A stretch of DNA of 64,000 bases from Liolophura sinensis (lineage: Eukaryota; Mollusca; Polyplacophora; Chitonida; Chitonidae): NCBI RefSeq assembly GCF_032854445.1, contig NC_088302.1, forward strand, positions 17,109,338 to 17,173,337, in the 5' to 3' direction. Below the pieces are notes generated by a model that was given only the letters and a program-made list of their open reading frames with translations, searched no databases and had not been told where the DNA came from. The position numbers and the translations under genes were made by a program. This document shows, in pieces, positions 49,264 through 61,769 of the stretch (its first letter is position 1; each line of letters opens with the position of its first letter).

Positions 49264-49391
49264 GGGTCTGTCAGCAACCTGCGGATGGTCGTGGGTTTCC
49301 CCCGGGCGCTGCCCGGTTTCCTCCCACCATAATGCTGGCCGCCGTCATATAAATGAAATATTCTTGAGTACGGCGTAAAACACCAATCAAA

Positions 49392-49434
<43 letters not shown>

Positions 49435-49436
49435 AT
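49264..49436 (+). mobile_element. SINE-1, 5'-truncated, long (AAAT)n tail (copy 10)
   Basis: Close match to the reference copy from 'ctgtcagcaacctgcggatg' through 'cttgagtacggcgtaaaac', then about a dozen AAAT units. A short 'tcttact' on both sides may be the remains of a target-site duplication. Confidence 0.9.
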
Positions 49437-49854
49437 CAATCAATCAATCTTACTATTAAACTACTGGTTTCATACACAGTGAGAAGTTAAGAAACATTAC
49501 TTTCGATTGATGTATTCTTTGCCAAAGGGAAAAAGTGTATGTTTATGTATTGGCTATTATTTTAAAATAGCCCAAATAAATACCTTTCACACAATATTAG
49601 CCCAATGTGTGGACCATAAAAATTTTTGATGAAACTTTATTAATAGCATGTTGTTGCAGTGTTTGTTTGCTTCAGAAAGAAAAATATACATTTACATTAG
49701 CATGTAACTAAAATATATTATTAAAAATATTTGAACAAAAAAAAAAGAAATTCTATCCACACATGCAAGAGATTCATTTATAATTTAGAAAATTAATCCA
49801 TTATTAAAATGAATTAAATTATATATATTCACTACAATGATAAGTACAAGGAGA
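49437..49854. other. AT-rich sequence, nothing recognised
   Basis: Very AT-rich with A runs. No gene. Confidence 0.4.
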
Positions 49855-50145
49855 GTGAGTTAAATGCCTTTTAATCGTTGAGACACACGAGTTGCGAGCT
49901 CAAGCCAAGCATTGGACAGTATTTTTACGTTTTACCCATTCGCAACTATCAAAGGGCCCTAGTGACGAACCAAGCTGGGTTGTTAATACAGCATAACGTT
50001 CTTATCTTTCACCAAAATAATGTACATATTTGTACTTGTGTCACTTGTGTGAAAGTTCGTGAGTAACTTGCCAAAAGTCAGTGGTTTTATACCCGGGAAC
50101 TCCGATTTTCTGAACTCATAAAACTGATCACCATCGAATACATGT
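49855..50145 (+). mobile_element. SINE-3 copy (no MITE)
   Basis: Shares ordered blocks with 27336-27880: 'cttttaatcgttgagacaca', 'cgagttgcgagctcaagcc', 'atctttcaccaaaataatg', 'tacccgggaactccgattt' and 'aaactgatcaccatcg'. It runs uninterrupted across the point where the other copy holds the MITE. Confidence 0.55.
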
Positions 50146-51624
50146 GGTGGGAAGTTACCACCAGCAAAGTTATTGGGTAAGAAAAATATAGATCTAATAT
50201 ATGTAAAACTGTTAAATGTACAATTTTATGTGAACTGACTTAAGTTTAATAGCATCTGTAGGACACAAGAATTGAAATCTACCAAATTGACTTCCTCAGT
50301 AAGACAAAACATTCTCAAAAGCTGTATGCTCTTGTTCATATCCGGAAAGCATTACTTGAAACTGATGCTTTATTTAAAATTATGTGTATTAGTTTAAATC
50401 CTGATGCTAATAAAGGGAAGCATTTTCAAACTGGTATATTTCTTCTGATCATATAATTTTATAACACTCTCTAAAAGCTGTATCCTTCTGTTAATAAAAG
50501 GGAAATATTCTCTAAAACTGTGTATCATGTATCGTATATTTAAAACGTAAAGATTCTTTAAAACATTTTCTAAGCTAAAACTTGTATGCCTCCGGCTAAT
50601 AAAAATGGGAAAATTCTCTCAAACCCTTTTGATGACAAATAAATATGATATTTCATCATGCCGTTGTTAAATTACCTCCCATTAAAAGGTCTCATTTGTT
50701 AGTCGTCCGTTAATGGCATGTATAGATTGTTAAAAAAATTTGTGGAAACATAAAGTCTAAATGTATTTATTGTATGTGAATGTGTATTTTTATATACGGA
50801 ATTGCCTGACACTTATAGACAATCATTCTCAGCATTTTGTGGTATGCACTATACATATATAATTATATATTGAAGGAACGGCGAGGAATGTAGATTTATT
50901 GTTTTAAGCACAATTTACTGCACATCAGGTATTCTCGTCTAAGGTGATCAGGTACAAAGAGGTTACAGTTTTTTTGTTACCTGTAATTACCGATTATGTG
51001 TACCTGTAATTGATGAGGCCACAGTGTGTCGCTAAGACGCTGTGTTTGTCACTGTGCGGCGGCCTCCCGGACAGCAGGGGTGAAACATACAGCAATTTGT
51101 GGGACCTTTCGGAATGCGACTAGAAGCAATGGCCTTCAGAGACAATGTATCTTTTGTCCGTCTTTACAAGGCAACTGAAGAAGTCTATTAATCCTACAGG
51201 TAAACCCATCCCTGTTTATACATGGAAATTATATAAACAATCCATTTCAAGTTTTCGCTAGAATAAAAATCTCACCTTTGTCCTTAGAGTTTAAGAAATA
51301 TATAATATTAAGAAAAACGAGTTGCCGTTTTAATGTTAAGGAGATGAGCTCATGATTGGTAGATATTATATGAATGTGGATAAGTGTCATGTTGCTAAAG
51401 TTCAGGTGGTGTCATGAAATCAGGTTTTAAAGTGAAGAATACGATGTAAAATGACACCGATGAGGTTGTTAAGCATTGTGACAAAGTTGTAACTTGGGAC
51501 CTGATTATTCTTGGAACATAGCGCTTTTATTTCAGACGATAAAATGTCTCCATCACATAAACTTTAATATAAGTTATAAGTGAGGTTATAAGTGAGAAGG
51601 TGGCGATAAAGCATGTGTGACCGA
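50146..51624. other. AT-rich sequence, nothing recognised
   Basis: No supported exon or tandem repeat. Around 50330-50640, words like 'ttctctaaaactgtgtat' and 'gctaataaa.ggga' recur loosely and may be a decayed repeat. Confidence 0.35.
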
Positions 51625-51894
51625 CATCCAAATCGATTTATTTATTTATTTGATTGGTGTTTTACGCCGTACTCAAGGATATTTCACTTATACGAAGGCG
51701 GCCAGCATTATGGTGGAAGGAAACCTGGAGGAAACCCACGACCACATAACTAGCTGATGACAGACTTTCCCACTTACGGCCAGAATGGAAGCCAGCATGA
51801 GCTGGACTTGAACTCACAGCGACTGCACTGGTGAGAGGCTCCTATGTCTTTGGTAACTCTTTGCCCACGTAGCCTCCCCTCTCATCCACATCGA
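51625..51894 (-). mobile_element. SINE-1, full-length, with 12-bp target-site duplication (copy 11)
   Basis: In reverse: (TTTA)n, 'gattggtgttttacgccgta', 'ctcaaggatatttcac', 'ggcggccagcattatggtgg', 'aacccacgacca', 'ttacggccagaatgg', 'aagccagcatgagctgg' and the head with 'acttgaactcaca' (B box reversed). 'catccaaatcga' and 'catccacatcga' flank it (11 of 12 match). Confidence 0.92.
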
Positions 51895-52525
51895 GATTAT
51901 CAACGACAGTAATACAATAGTAAAGTGTCGTCAGATTTATCAAGAATTTGACAAATCTTCAGTTTGACACGTACATTGCAGTGTGCTGATCTAGAATTTT
52001 ATGGCAAACCGCTTGTATAACATTTACTTGAAAGTGTGCTGATCTCGAATTTGTTATAAAACCTTAGTGTGACATTTATATGATAATGTGCTGATCTAGA
52101 GTTTGTGACACCGTGATAAGTACAAGGAAGTGTGCTGATTTAGAGTTTGTGACAGCGTGATGTGTACATGAAAGTGTGCTGATTTAGAGTTTGTGACAGC
52201 GTGATATGTACAGGAAAGTGTGCTGATATAGAGTTTGTGACAATGTGATGTGTACATAAAAGTGTACTGATCTAGAGTTTGTGACAGCGTGATGTGTACA
52301 TGAAAGTGTGCTGATTTAGAGTTTGTGACAGCGTGATATGTACAGGAAAGTGTGCTGATATAGAGTTTGTGACAATGTGATGTGTACATGAAAGTTTGCT
52401 GATTTAGATATTGTGACAGCTGATGTGTACATCAAAGTGTGCTGATCTAGAGTTTGAGGCAGAGTGATGTGTACATAAAAGAGTGCTGATATAAAAGATA
52501 GACATGTAAATAAAAAGGTGCTTAT
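51895..52525. repeat. Minisatellite, 44-bp unit
   Basis: From about 51960, around 12 units with 'gtgctgatttagagtttgtg', 'acagcgtgatgtgtacat' and 'gaaa'. Exact 44-bp spacing occurs at 52145 and 52189. A two-unit block is duplicated (compare 52145-52255 with 52277-52387). The left edge is decayed. Confidence 0.92.
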
Positions 52526-53879
52526 CTAGAATTTGGTGAAAGGAATATCAGCACATGAGAATTATACAGACAACGGAGAAGGGATTCTATTTTGACAAAG
52601 ACTGCAAAGATCTACTGCTGTAAATGCCATTGGGAAAACCTGTCATTGTAAAGTGTGGTTTTGAAAGCTGTTAAAATATATTAAAGTAGTGTGTAGATTT
52701 TTGGAAATTTGAATATTCTGACAAAAGTCTATATCCAAAGTTTTAATGACCAAAAGTTTCTTGTGCTTTGAGTTGAGATTAGATATTTTAAGTGTTTTCT
52801 AATTACCAAAGGAACGGATGCCTGGATAGGATATTAATAACTTAATTGCCTCAACAGTTGTTTTTAGGAGAAAGTGACCAAAGAGTTAAAAAAAGGGTTA
52901 TTTAGAGAAAAAGAGAGGTAGGTATGTTTTCAATCTTACAAAGTCTAGGCAGATATTCAGGTCGAGTGAGTTTACATACACGAAGTTAGCAATCTCCCTA
53001 ATGACATCCCCGCTCACAATAAAAACAATTACGGAAAAACAGTCAAAATAAGACAAAGCTACAACTGGAATCTTTCTCACTTTTGACATATTAATTGCAT
53101 ATTTCCTCTCTTCATCATTATGTTGAGTTTTTGCCATTTTCATAAATTGATTTGCACTGTTTCAGAGAGTTGAGTGTATGTGCCACGTTATTTATGTAAC
53201 GCTTGACAGATGACTTATGTCATGTTCGACGAGTCAGCCATCCTTCTCCCGTTTCGTCGTATGTATCCAGCAGATTCTCTTACAACTAACCCGTGACCCA
53301 CAATATTTTTCAAACCTTCCCTGACAGGATGTTAAGAAAACTAGATTTAGCGCTTTTATTGTTGGTTTTACTTACGTAGCGGATAATGTATTGTATTTTA
53401 CAAAATGATGAGGCGAAAACAAAAACAGTAAACAAATGCCATTTAATGACTCCAGGAAGTTCACATCTGAAGTATTTATCGTCTATCAAAGTCGTGGAAA
53501 TTACTACACGGATATGCGCGTGCGTGTCAGTTCAGCTCATTGATTTACATGTATCTCAGTTTACCCCAGTTCTTCACGACCTCAGTCAGATGTACAATAC
53601 ACATATTATAACATGCTATAGTTCGAGTAAATTCTTATATTGATGTATGTGTCAATGTTTTCTCGCGAAACTGATGATAAATCGTGCTTATGTATATCCC
53701 AGTGACATGCCATATATATGGCATATGGCGCACAGGTTCGATCGGGGATCGCACTCCACGCGGAGTTACAGAAGAAGAAAATTTTAATATCAATCAAATA
53801 CCATTGATAACAGTTTGTATTTCCTCGCAGGTGCATGCCATAAATAAAATTTATGTACCTCAAGTTGATAAATTATAAA
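52526..53879. other. AT-rich sequence, nothing recognised
   Basis: A small palindrome 'gccatatatatggc' lies near 53708. No gene recognised. Confidence 0.4.
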
Positions 53880-54190
53880 TAAAGTCAGCGCTAAAATCCG
53901 CTGTGGGTGACTCCATTTTGCCTAAGAGCTAGTCCTGAAGTCTTCGTGCTAGTAGGAGAATTGCCGTCGGAAATCGCCGAAGTGCAGTTCGTACATTTCC
54001 AGAGGAACTCTCCTTCCCAGAACGTAGCAAACAGTACAGTTCGTTTTCCGATTGACGATCGGGAAACCGGAATGTTGGACGTAGGTTCCGAGTTTACAGG
54101 AACAAGCCGGCAGTTTTAACGACTCTCATTGGCTGAGAGGCAACACACCTCCAGCATAAATTACAGGGTGTTAAAGATGGACTCAGCGAT
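53880..54190. promoter_or_regulatory. CpG-richer islet with CCAAT and TATA-like words
   Basis: GC and CpG rise sharply here. An inverted CCAAT box (ATTGG, 54128-54132) is followed by 'cataaatta' about 25 bp later, a promoter-like spacing. A 70-codon frame (53907-54119) is not recognisable. No downstream gene could be tied to it. Confidence 0.2.
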
Positions 54191-56739
54191 TTATGCCAGC
54201 TTTGCCGTTTTCAGGCTTTACGTGTATGGCGAGGAAAAATGGTAAAATGATGCAGCAGGCACCACCAGATAGAAATAAATGTGCTCTTTTCAGCCTAGAG
54301 TGTCATGTTTTTAAGTTTTCTTCTCCTTCAAGACTTTCACGTCGATGCTGGTTTTATCCTCTGCGTACACATGTACAATGTTTAAAGGAGAAAAAACCCC
54401 ATAAATGATAGCTAAATCAGATGAAAAAATTATTTGCTAATAAGTTCTTTAATATTTTTTTAAGAGCAAAAGGGTATTTGAAAATATTATTGTATGATGG
54501 GTATTTTGGACCACCTATTGGTATATATCGTCCTTGCATAATAATGTTCTATGTAAGGATATGATGCAGGTCTAACAAATATATTTGAATGTAAATGTAT
54601 TGTTTATATCCATACATATGCATTTAATCTGAATTATGACAATAATTGTGGATATTATCAATTTATGAATAAAATCCAGGCTGAACACATTTGTTAGTTG
54701 AAAAGACTAAATTCTTATGCAAATATGTTTATTAAACATGTGTTACATCCTCATTTATAACATTATTAAACAAACAAAATATTCCAAGAGGTGGTCCCAA
54801 GTACCCACCGTACAAAAATTATTTTCAAGGGTGTTTTTCAAGAAAAATCGAAAAAAGTTTTGAAGACCATAGTTACAACTAACTTTTCGCTCTCTTTCAT
54901 CTGTATTTCTTATGTTTTCTCCACCTTTAATAAAAGTTTCATGACCGAGGCGTGAAATTCATGTAAGACGAAAGCAAACTTTAATTCGAGCAGGACGCTT
55001 ACCTTCATGTTCTGTATTTAATATTTAAATTTTACCGTGATACCGAGACGTTTTTACGGATCTATGTACTTAATACATATAATCTTTGGCGTGAAAACTC
55101 CAACTAATCTTACAGTGTACTAAGGATCGACCCCCGTTTACCATCATCTTTCACTGTGAGACAAGTTTATAAACTTTGAGAAATTTGAACACAGACATGC
55201 CCGTTAACCACCTCATTAGGCAGTTCGCCGTGTATACGTACATGTATTTCACCAGATAAACCCTTGTCCGGATTTTCCTTGTGCGGCAGGAAATCCTTTG
55301 AACTGCTTCTTACTGCTGCCTATAGGGGGAGTGTAATCAATACAGCTGTCTGTTTGCTCTTAGCTTTATTTGGGATTGGTTGATATGAAACGAGGTATCT
55401 TTTTTCTGTGTGACAGCTACCAAATGCCAGGGTAAAAGCTAATTTGTAGTCTCTAATTGTAAATGTATTATTTTTGGGTGGGAAATGAATGTTGCGTATA
55501 GATTGTCTTTTTCACTTTACAGACCAGTAGGTCTCCCAGGGATTTGCACCTATGAACCGCTGATGTTTATGATTATGTGTCTGCATGTCTTCATGACAAA
55601 AATCCTACAAGGAGACCACATAAAGGAACAAAAATCCTTACATCCAGAGGGTTTGGCTTGTAGATATATTTGTATTTTAATGACTTCATTTAAAACTTCA
55701 TGAAAGTTAGAACTGATGTGTACCTGTCATGGTCCAATCAATGTTTACGTTACTTAACTCGAAGTAATGATGCATATATTAACGTGCACTGCACATATAT
55801 GATGTTCTTGTTACTGTTGCCATTGTTCGTGATCATGTACGTATGAGCATTGTAACAACAGTTCGTCGTGATGCGATCTACTTTCGTGAACTAAAACTGT
55901 ACATGATTTAAAACTTGTTCAGGATTATGTATACGATTTCATGTATTTCCCGGACAATTTCTTAAATTGTAAATTGTCTGAAATCGGTTTTGGCATTATT
56001 TAAAACTGTAGCTATGTAGGCTTTTATCATTTTGTATCACATTTCACTGAAAAGCTCTTGACCAGAAATATTTTTTGAATAATCATCAGAAAGTTGCATT
56101 TGTTAAAAAAAAATAATTATATTTATCAAGGTCGTCATAGTAGACTACAGACTACAGCAAAGGGTCAAATTTTGCGTGAAAGTGTGTGAAAGAGATAATT
56201 TTCTCTCAAAAAGCCTGCAGCCCTGCCACAGGTGAATGCTTGTACATATATGATTGAGGTAAGCCTGGAATACCCGACTCTTATGCAGGTGTTCTCCGCT
56301 GTTCTCAGGTGAAAACTGGAGTGTTAATCCCCTACCCTCAGTCCAGGGCCTTAACCCTCACACCTGCACAGGTGTAACAAATACTCCCTTTGATCTGTTC
56401 ATTGTCGACCACACGCCCTGGGTTTTAGCGATTCATTCTACCTGAGGCACCATAATTCTTCCCTGACTCGACGACTTTAGTATTTCTATGGCAATAATCT
56501 GAGCAGTAATTAAACATTACACAATAACAATACGTGGTATTTGACCAAGCAACTTGACCAGCATTTTTAAATTGCTTACCTGGATTGAGGAAATTGCATT
56601 GTTCTGGTTGGGTATAAAGTAGAATAGCATGAAGGGAAAGAGTGAATTAAGGAGATAGACCTGTGAATTATGGGGGCATCAATATGCGACTTAGGGGTAT
56701 TGGCGCGTGCGTTATGATGACTGACCATGATGAGATTCA
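54191..56739. other. AT-rich sequence, nothing recognised
   Basis: Two copies of 'ggcgtgaaaactccaact' (about 55089, and again at 58721) hint at another dispersed repeat. No gene recognised. Confidence 0.4.
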
Positions 56740-57270
56740 GTCGAACTGTAAGTGTGTAATGATTGAACTATAGATTATATTGATCGAACTGAGGATTATG
56801 TGGTTTTAACTGAGGGTTATGTTGCTTGAACTGAAAGCTATGATGATTGAACTATGGGTTATGATGGTTGAACTATGTGTTATGTGGATTGAACTATGTG
56901 TTATGCGGATTGAACTATGTGTTATGCGGATTTAACTATGTGTTATTTGGATTGAACTATAGGTTATGTGGATTGAACTATGGGTTATTTGGATTGAACT
57001 ATGTGTAATATGGATTGAACTATGGGTTATGTGGATTGAACTATGGGTTATGTAGATTGAACTATGGGTTATGCGGATTGAACTATGTGTTATGCGGATT
57101 GAACTATGGGTTATGCGGATTGAACTATGGGTTATGCGGATTAAACTAAGAATTAAACTAAGCTGACTGAACTGTGATTTATGATCTATGAACTATGGGT
57201 TATGGTGATTTAACTAGGGGTTATGTTGACTGGACTATGGGTTATGTTGATTGAACTGTTAGTTGTCATA
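56740..57270. repeat. Minisatellite A, 21-bp unit
   Basis: About 25 units of consensus 'ggattgaactatgggttatg' plus one base. Exact 21-bp spacing occurs at 57012 and 57033. Homogeneous in the middle, decayed at both ends. Confidence 0.95.
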
Positions 57271-57339
57271 ACTGGCACAATGATTTCTGAGAATTCATTT
57301 TGGGGGTGTGAGGAATGACCTATGGGTTTGGAAAACTGA

Positions 57340-58075
57340 TATTCAAGTTATGGGGATTGACCTGTGAAGAGGATTGGCCTGTGACTTGTTTGTGACTTAC
57401 AGGGATGACATGTGATGTAGGGGGATTGACATGTGACCTAATGGGATTGACATATAGCCTAAGGGGATTGGCATGTGGCCTAAAGGCTCTGGCCTGTGAC
57501 CTAAGGGGATTGCCATGTGGCCTAAGAGGACTGGCTGGTGACAAGGAGAATGGCATGTGACCTAAGGGGATTGGCATGTGGCCTAAGGGGATTGATATGT
57601 AACCTAAGGGGATTGAGATGTGACTAACGGGACATGTGGCCAAAGGAGATTGGCATGTGACCTAATTGGATTAACCAGTGACCAGTGGATTGACCTGTGA
57701 CTTGGGTGATTGAATTGTGACAAGGTGATTGAAATGTGACGGGGAGGGGAGGGGGCGTTGACATGTGACTAAGACTGATTGACCTGGCTTCGGGGGATTG
57801 GCTTTAGACTTACAACGATTGACCTGTAACATAGAGGGATTCGCACGTGACTTAGGGTGATTGACTTGTGACTTAGGTTGATTGACTTGTGACATAGGGT
57901 GATTGACTTGTGATTAGGGTTTTGGCTTGTGACTTGGGTTGATTGACTTGTGACCTTGAGAGACTGCATGCGACTTAGACGTATTGGCCTGTGACTTAGG
58001 GGGATTGACTTTTGGGAATTGACTTGTTACAAAGAGGGGATTGACCAGTCAACTGATATTATTGACCTGTGAGTT
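57340..58075. repeat. Minisatellite B, 21-bp unit, diverged sister of A
   Basis: About 33 units of approximate consensus 'ggattgacctgtgacttagg' plus one base. Exact 21-bp spacing occurs at 57422 and 57443, with small indels elsewhere. Aligned to unit A it matches at about 15 of 21 positions, including GGATTGA. Confidence 0.93.
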
Positions 58076-58949
58076 TGTAGCAGCAATGGTAATAATCGAT
58101 CTATGACTTGCTTCCCCCCAATAAAGTTTTGTAAATAGACAAATAGAAAAACATGAATCGATATAGGCGCAGATTAAATAAGGTTAAGATATCTGTTCCT
58201 ATGTATATAATGTACTACAATAGACTGATTGAAAAAATCCCACCAAAATTGAACTGCCAGGATCCAAAATTCCTAGGTAAGGCATTTAAACGTGTGAAAG
58301 TACAGGCTACTTTAGCATCCATCATGTATGTACGCATGGTCAGAAAATTAGAGTCATTCTGGTACGGACATGGCTGTTTTGCGGGACAAAGGGGTTGACC
58401 TAACCAGATGTAGGTCAGAGTCATAAACTGCCAACAAATGCCCGGGGGTAATTGACTGAAGGAGCTGTCAGATAGAGACACTTAGAAATGACAGGTAACA
58501 GGGCGCCCCTGTGCCCCACCTTGGTGACGCTCACAGGTGGGCAGTGGTCTATGTATTTGTGACAGCCACTCTCAGTTCGCTGACCAGCGCGGATAATCCT
58601 TTTAAATTAGTCACGTCTGGCAAACAGATTTGTCCCAGCTGACCAGAGGTATGAGATGTACATGGCTGAAGGAAGTGTGCTAGTTTGAAGTGGTATAATT
58701 TTCATTTTATATGATAATTTGGCGTGAAAACTCCAACTCTTCAAGTGTCAGTGGAACAGCTTGATAAAGCCATGGTGTTAACTATTTAGTTTACATTCTG
58801 TGCCGTTGTCTACTTGTCATTCAGCTATGACATATTATAATGTTACCATGGTGTATCATTTTTGACACGTTTTAGTGCACTTGCATCCCATGCTGCCTGT
58901 GCTGTAAAAGAGCATTATATTCCAAGATCGATCAGAATCTGCGGATGAG
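58076..58949. other. Intergenic sequence, nothing recognised
   Basis: An 81-codon frame (58153-58398, plus) is basic and unrecognised, without splice support. Otherwise featureless. Confidence 0.35.
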
Positions 58950-60800
58950 GCTCTCAACACCTGTCTGAAGTATTAGGGTATGCCCTAAACACCTGTCTGA
59001 AGCACTAGGGTATGCCCTAAACACCTGCGTGATGTATTTAGGCATGCCCTCAATGCCTGTCTGATCTCAACACATCCGATGTATCAAGGCATGCCCACAA
59101 CCCCTGTTAGGTATGCCCTCAACACCTATCTGATGTATTACGACATGCCCTCAATGCCTGTCTGATATATTAGGGCATGCCCTAATATGTCTGATGTATA
59201 ATGGCATGCTCACAACCTCTGCCTGATGAATCTGGGTATGCCCTCAACACATGTCTGATGTATTAGGGCATGCCCTCAATGCCTATCTGATGTATCATGG
59301 CATGCCCACAGCCTCTGTCTGGTGTATCAAAGGTATGTCCTCAACACCTGTCTGATGTATCAAAGGTGTGTCCTTAACACCTGTCTGATGTATCAAGGGT
59401 GTGTCCTTAACACTTGTCTGATGTATCAGGGTAAGTTCTCAACATCTGTCTGATGTATCATGGGTATGTCATCAACACCTGTTCGATGTTTCAGGGCATG
59501 TCCACAACCCGTCTGATGTATCTTGTTATGCCCTAAATACCTGTCAGGTGTGTCAATGTATGTCCTCTCCACCTGTCTGATGTAACAGGGTATGTCCTCA
59601 ACAGCTGTCTGATGTTTCATGGTATGCTGTCAGCACCTGTCTGATGTATCAGTGTATGCCCTCAACTCCTGTCTGATGCATCAAGGGTATGCCGTCAGCA
59701 CCTGTCTGATGTAACAGTGTATGTCCTCAACACCTGTCTGATGTTTCCTAGTATGCCTTCAACACCTGTCTGATGTTTCATGGTATGGCCTCAACACCTG
59801 TCTGATGTTTCATGGTATGCCCTCAATACCTGTCTGATGTATCAAGGGTATGCCATCAACACCTGTCTGATGTATCAGTGTATGTCCTCAACACCTGTCT
59901 GATGTTTCCTAATATGTCCTCAACACCTGTCTGATGGTTCATGGTATGCCCTCAGTACCTGTCTGATGTATCAAGTGTATGTCCTCAACACCTGTCTGAT
60001 GTTTCCTAGTATGCCCTCAACACCTGTCTGATGTTTCATGGTATGCCGTCAACACTTGTCTGATGTATCAGTGTATGTCTTCAACACCTGTCTGATGTTT
60101 CATGGTATGCCGTCAAGACCTGTCTGATGTATCTGGGTATGCCGCCAACATCTGTCTGATATTTCCTAGTATGCCCTCAACTCCTGTCTAATGTATCAAG
60201 GGTATGTCCTCGACACCTGTTTGATGTATCAGTGTATGCCCTCAACACCAGTCTGATGGTTCATGGTATGCCCTCAATACCTGTCTGATGTGTCAAAGGT
60301 ATGTCTTCAACACCTGTCTGATGTATCAGTGCATGCCCTCAATACCTGTCTGATGCATCAGGGTATGTTCTCAACACCTGTCTGATGTTTCCTAGTATGC
60401 TCTCAATACCTGTCTGATGTATCAGGATATTCCCTAAACACCTGTCTGACGTATCAAGGTATGTCCTCAACACCTGTCTGATGTTTCCTAGTATACCGTC
60501 AAGACCTGTCTGATGTAGCAGGGTATGTCGTCAACACCTGTCTGATGGGTCAGTGTATGCCCTCAACACCTGTCTAATGTTTCATGGTATGCCCTCAACA
60601 CCTGTCTGATGTATATGGGTATTCCCACAACACCTGTCTGATGTATCAGGGAATGCCCGCACGAGCTGTCTGATGCATCAGAGTAGGCCCTCAACACCTG
60701 TCTGATGTATCACGGTATATCCTCACCACATGTCTGATGTATTTGGGTATGCGCTCACCACACGTCTGATGCACTATGGTAAGCTCTCAACGCATAATTG
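58950..60800. repeat. Minisatellite, 32-bp unit
   Basis: About 57 units containing 'aacacctgtctgatgtatca' and 'gtatgccctc'. Exact 32-bp spacing at 59701, 59733, 59765 and 59797; some units are 33 bp owing to an extra A or G. Variants (tttcatgg, tttcctag, atcaaggg) are interspersed. Both edges are degenerate, reaching about 60960 on the right. Confidence 0.95.
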
Positions 60801-61506
60801 GGAAAATTGGACCTCAACCTCTATCTGATGTATCAGTTATGCCCCAACATCTGTATGAAGGCATGACACTCTCACGTTTACATTTACACCTGGCTAATAA
60901 ATGAGGGTATGCCTTGCACACCTGTCTGGTTGTCAGAGTGTGTGTTCTGTATCACCTGTCTAGCGAATCAAGTTACATGCGAGCTTTCTACAGGCAGCTA
61001 AGGCTCTCCCTTTACCCCCAGACCAGCCGATGTATCCAGGTTGCCCACACTCTTGTGCCCCGCTGGCAACCATTTCTTGACACCCGACCTCTTTGCCTTG
61101 TGCCACGGTAGAAGTGACACCCGCCGCCAACCAGTTTACATTTGCTAATGATATCCTGGCCTGGTCAGAGTTAACTAAGTCAGCTCAGCTGGTAATGGTC
61201 CGTGGAGACCGTGCTTGTGGCAGGTGTCGTTAATCACGAGATTCCTGACGTCTGACCACTAAGACACAGTCCAGACCACGCAGGTGCAGCATGTGACATT
61301 TCTGAATAACGGAATAACTTGTTATCGTATCATGATTTTTCATGCCATATGACAACTTGCTATTGATGAGTGAATGAAAAATTAAATTCCTGTGATATTA
61401 AATGCTGTTTGAAAACAGGGGTTTCCATGAGGACGATTGTTTATAGTAACTTTATATTATTTATTAATGTTTTGCTACGTGGTGTGGCGTCATACTCAGA
61501 ACAGTT
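60801..61506. other. Intergenic sequence, nothing recognised
   Basis: Decayed right edge of the 32-bp array, then single-copy sequence. No gene. Confidence 0.4.
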
Positions 61507-61752
61507 TCGGCCTCCGTAACCGAGTGGTTAGCGTACCAGCGCGGCGCAACAACTGAGGAGCCTTTCACCAACGCGGTCGTGGTGAGTTCTATTCCAGCTC
61601 AAACCGTGGGAAGGTTGCCAGTAACGTGCGGATCGTCATGGGCTTTCCTCTAGATTCTGATTTCCTTCTGTCATAATGCTGGCCACCATCGTATAATTGA
61701 AACATTCGTGAGTACGGCGTGAAACACCAATCAGATAAAAAAATAAATATAC
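61507..61752 (+). mobile_element. SINE-1, full-length but diverged (copy 12)
   Basis: The head 'ggcctccgtaaccgagtggt' (A box) and 'ggtgagttctattcc' (B box) are followed by 'gtgggaaggttgccag', 'taatgctggccaccatcg' and 'gtgagtacggcgtgaaac' with an A-rich tail. No clear target-site duplication was found. Confidence 0.9.
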
Positions 61753-61769
61753 AAAAGACGGCCAGGTTT

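Noticed and set aside
57320-57969. Minus-strand frames of 66-107 codons
   Set aside because: The 21-bp period keeps frames open; low complexity and no signals.
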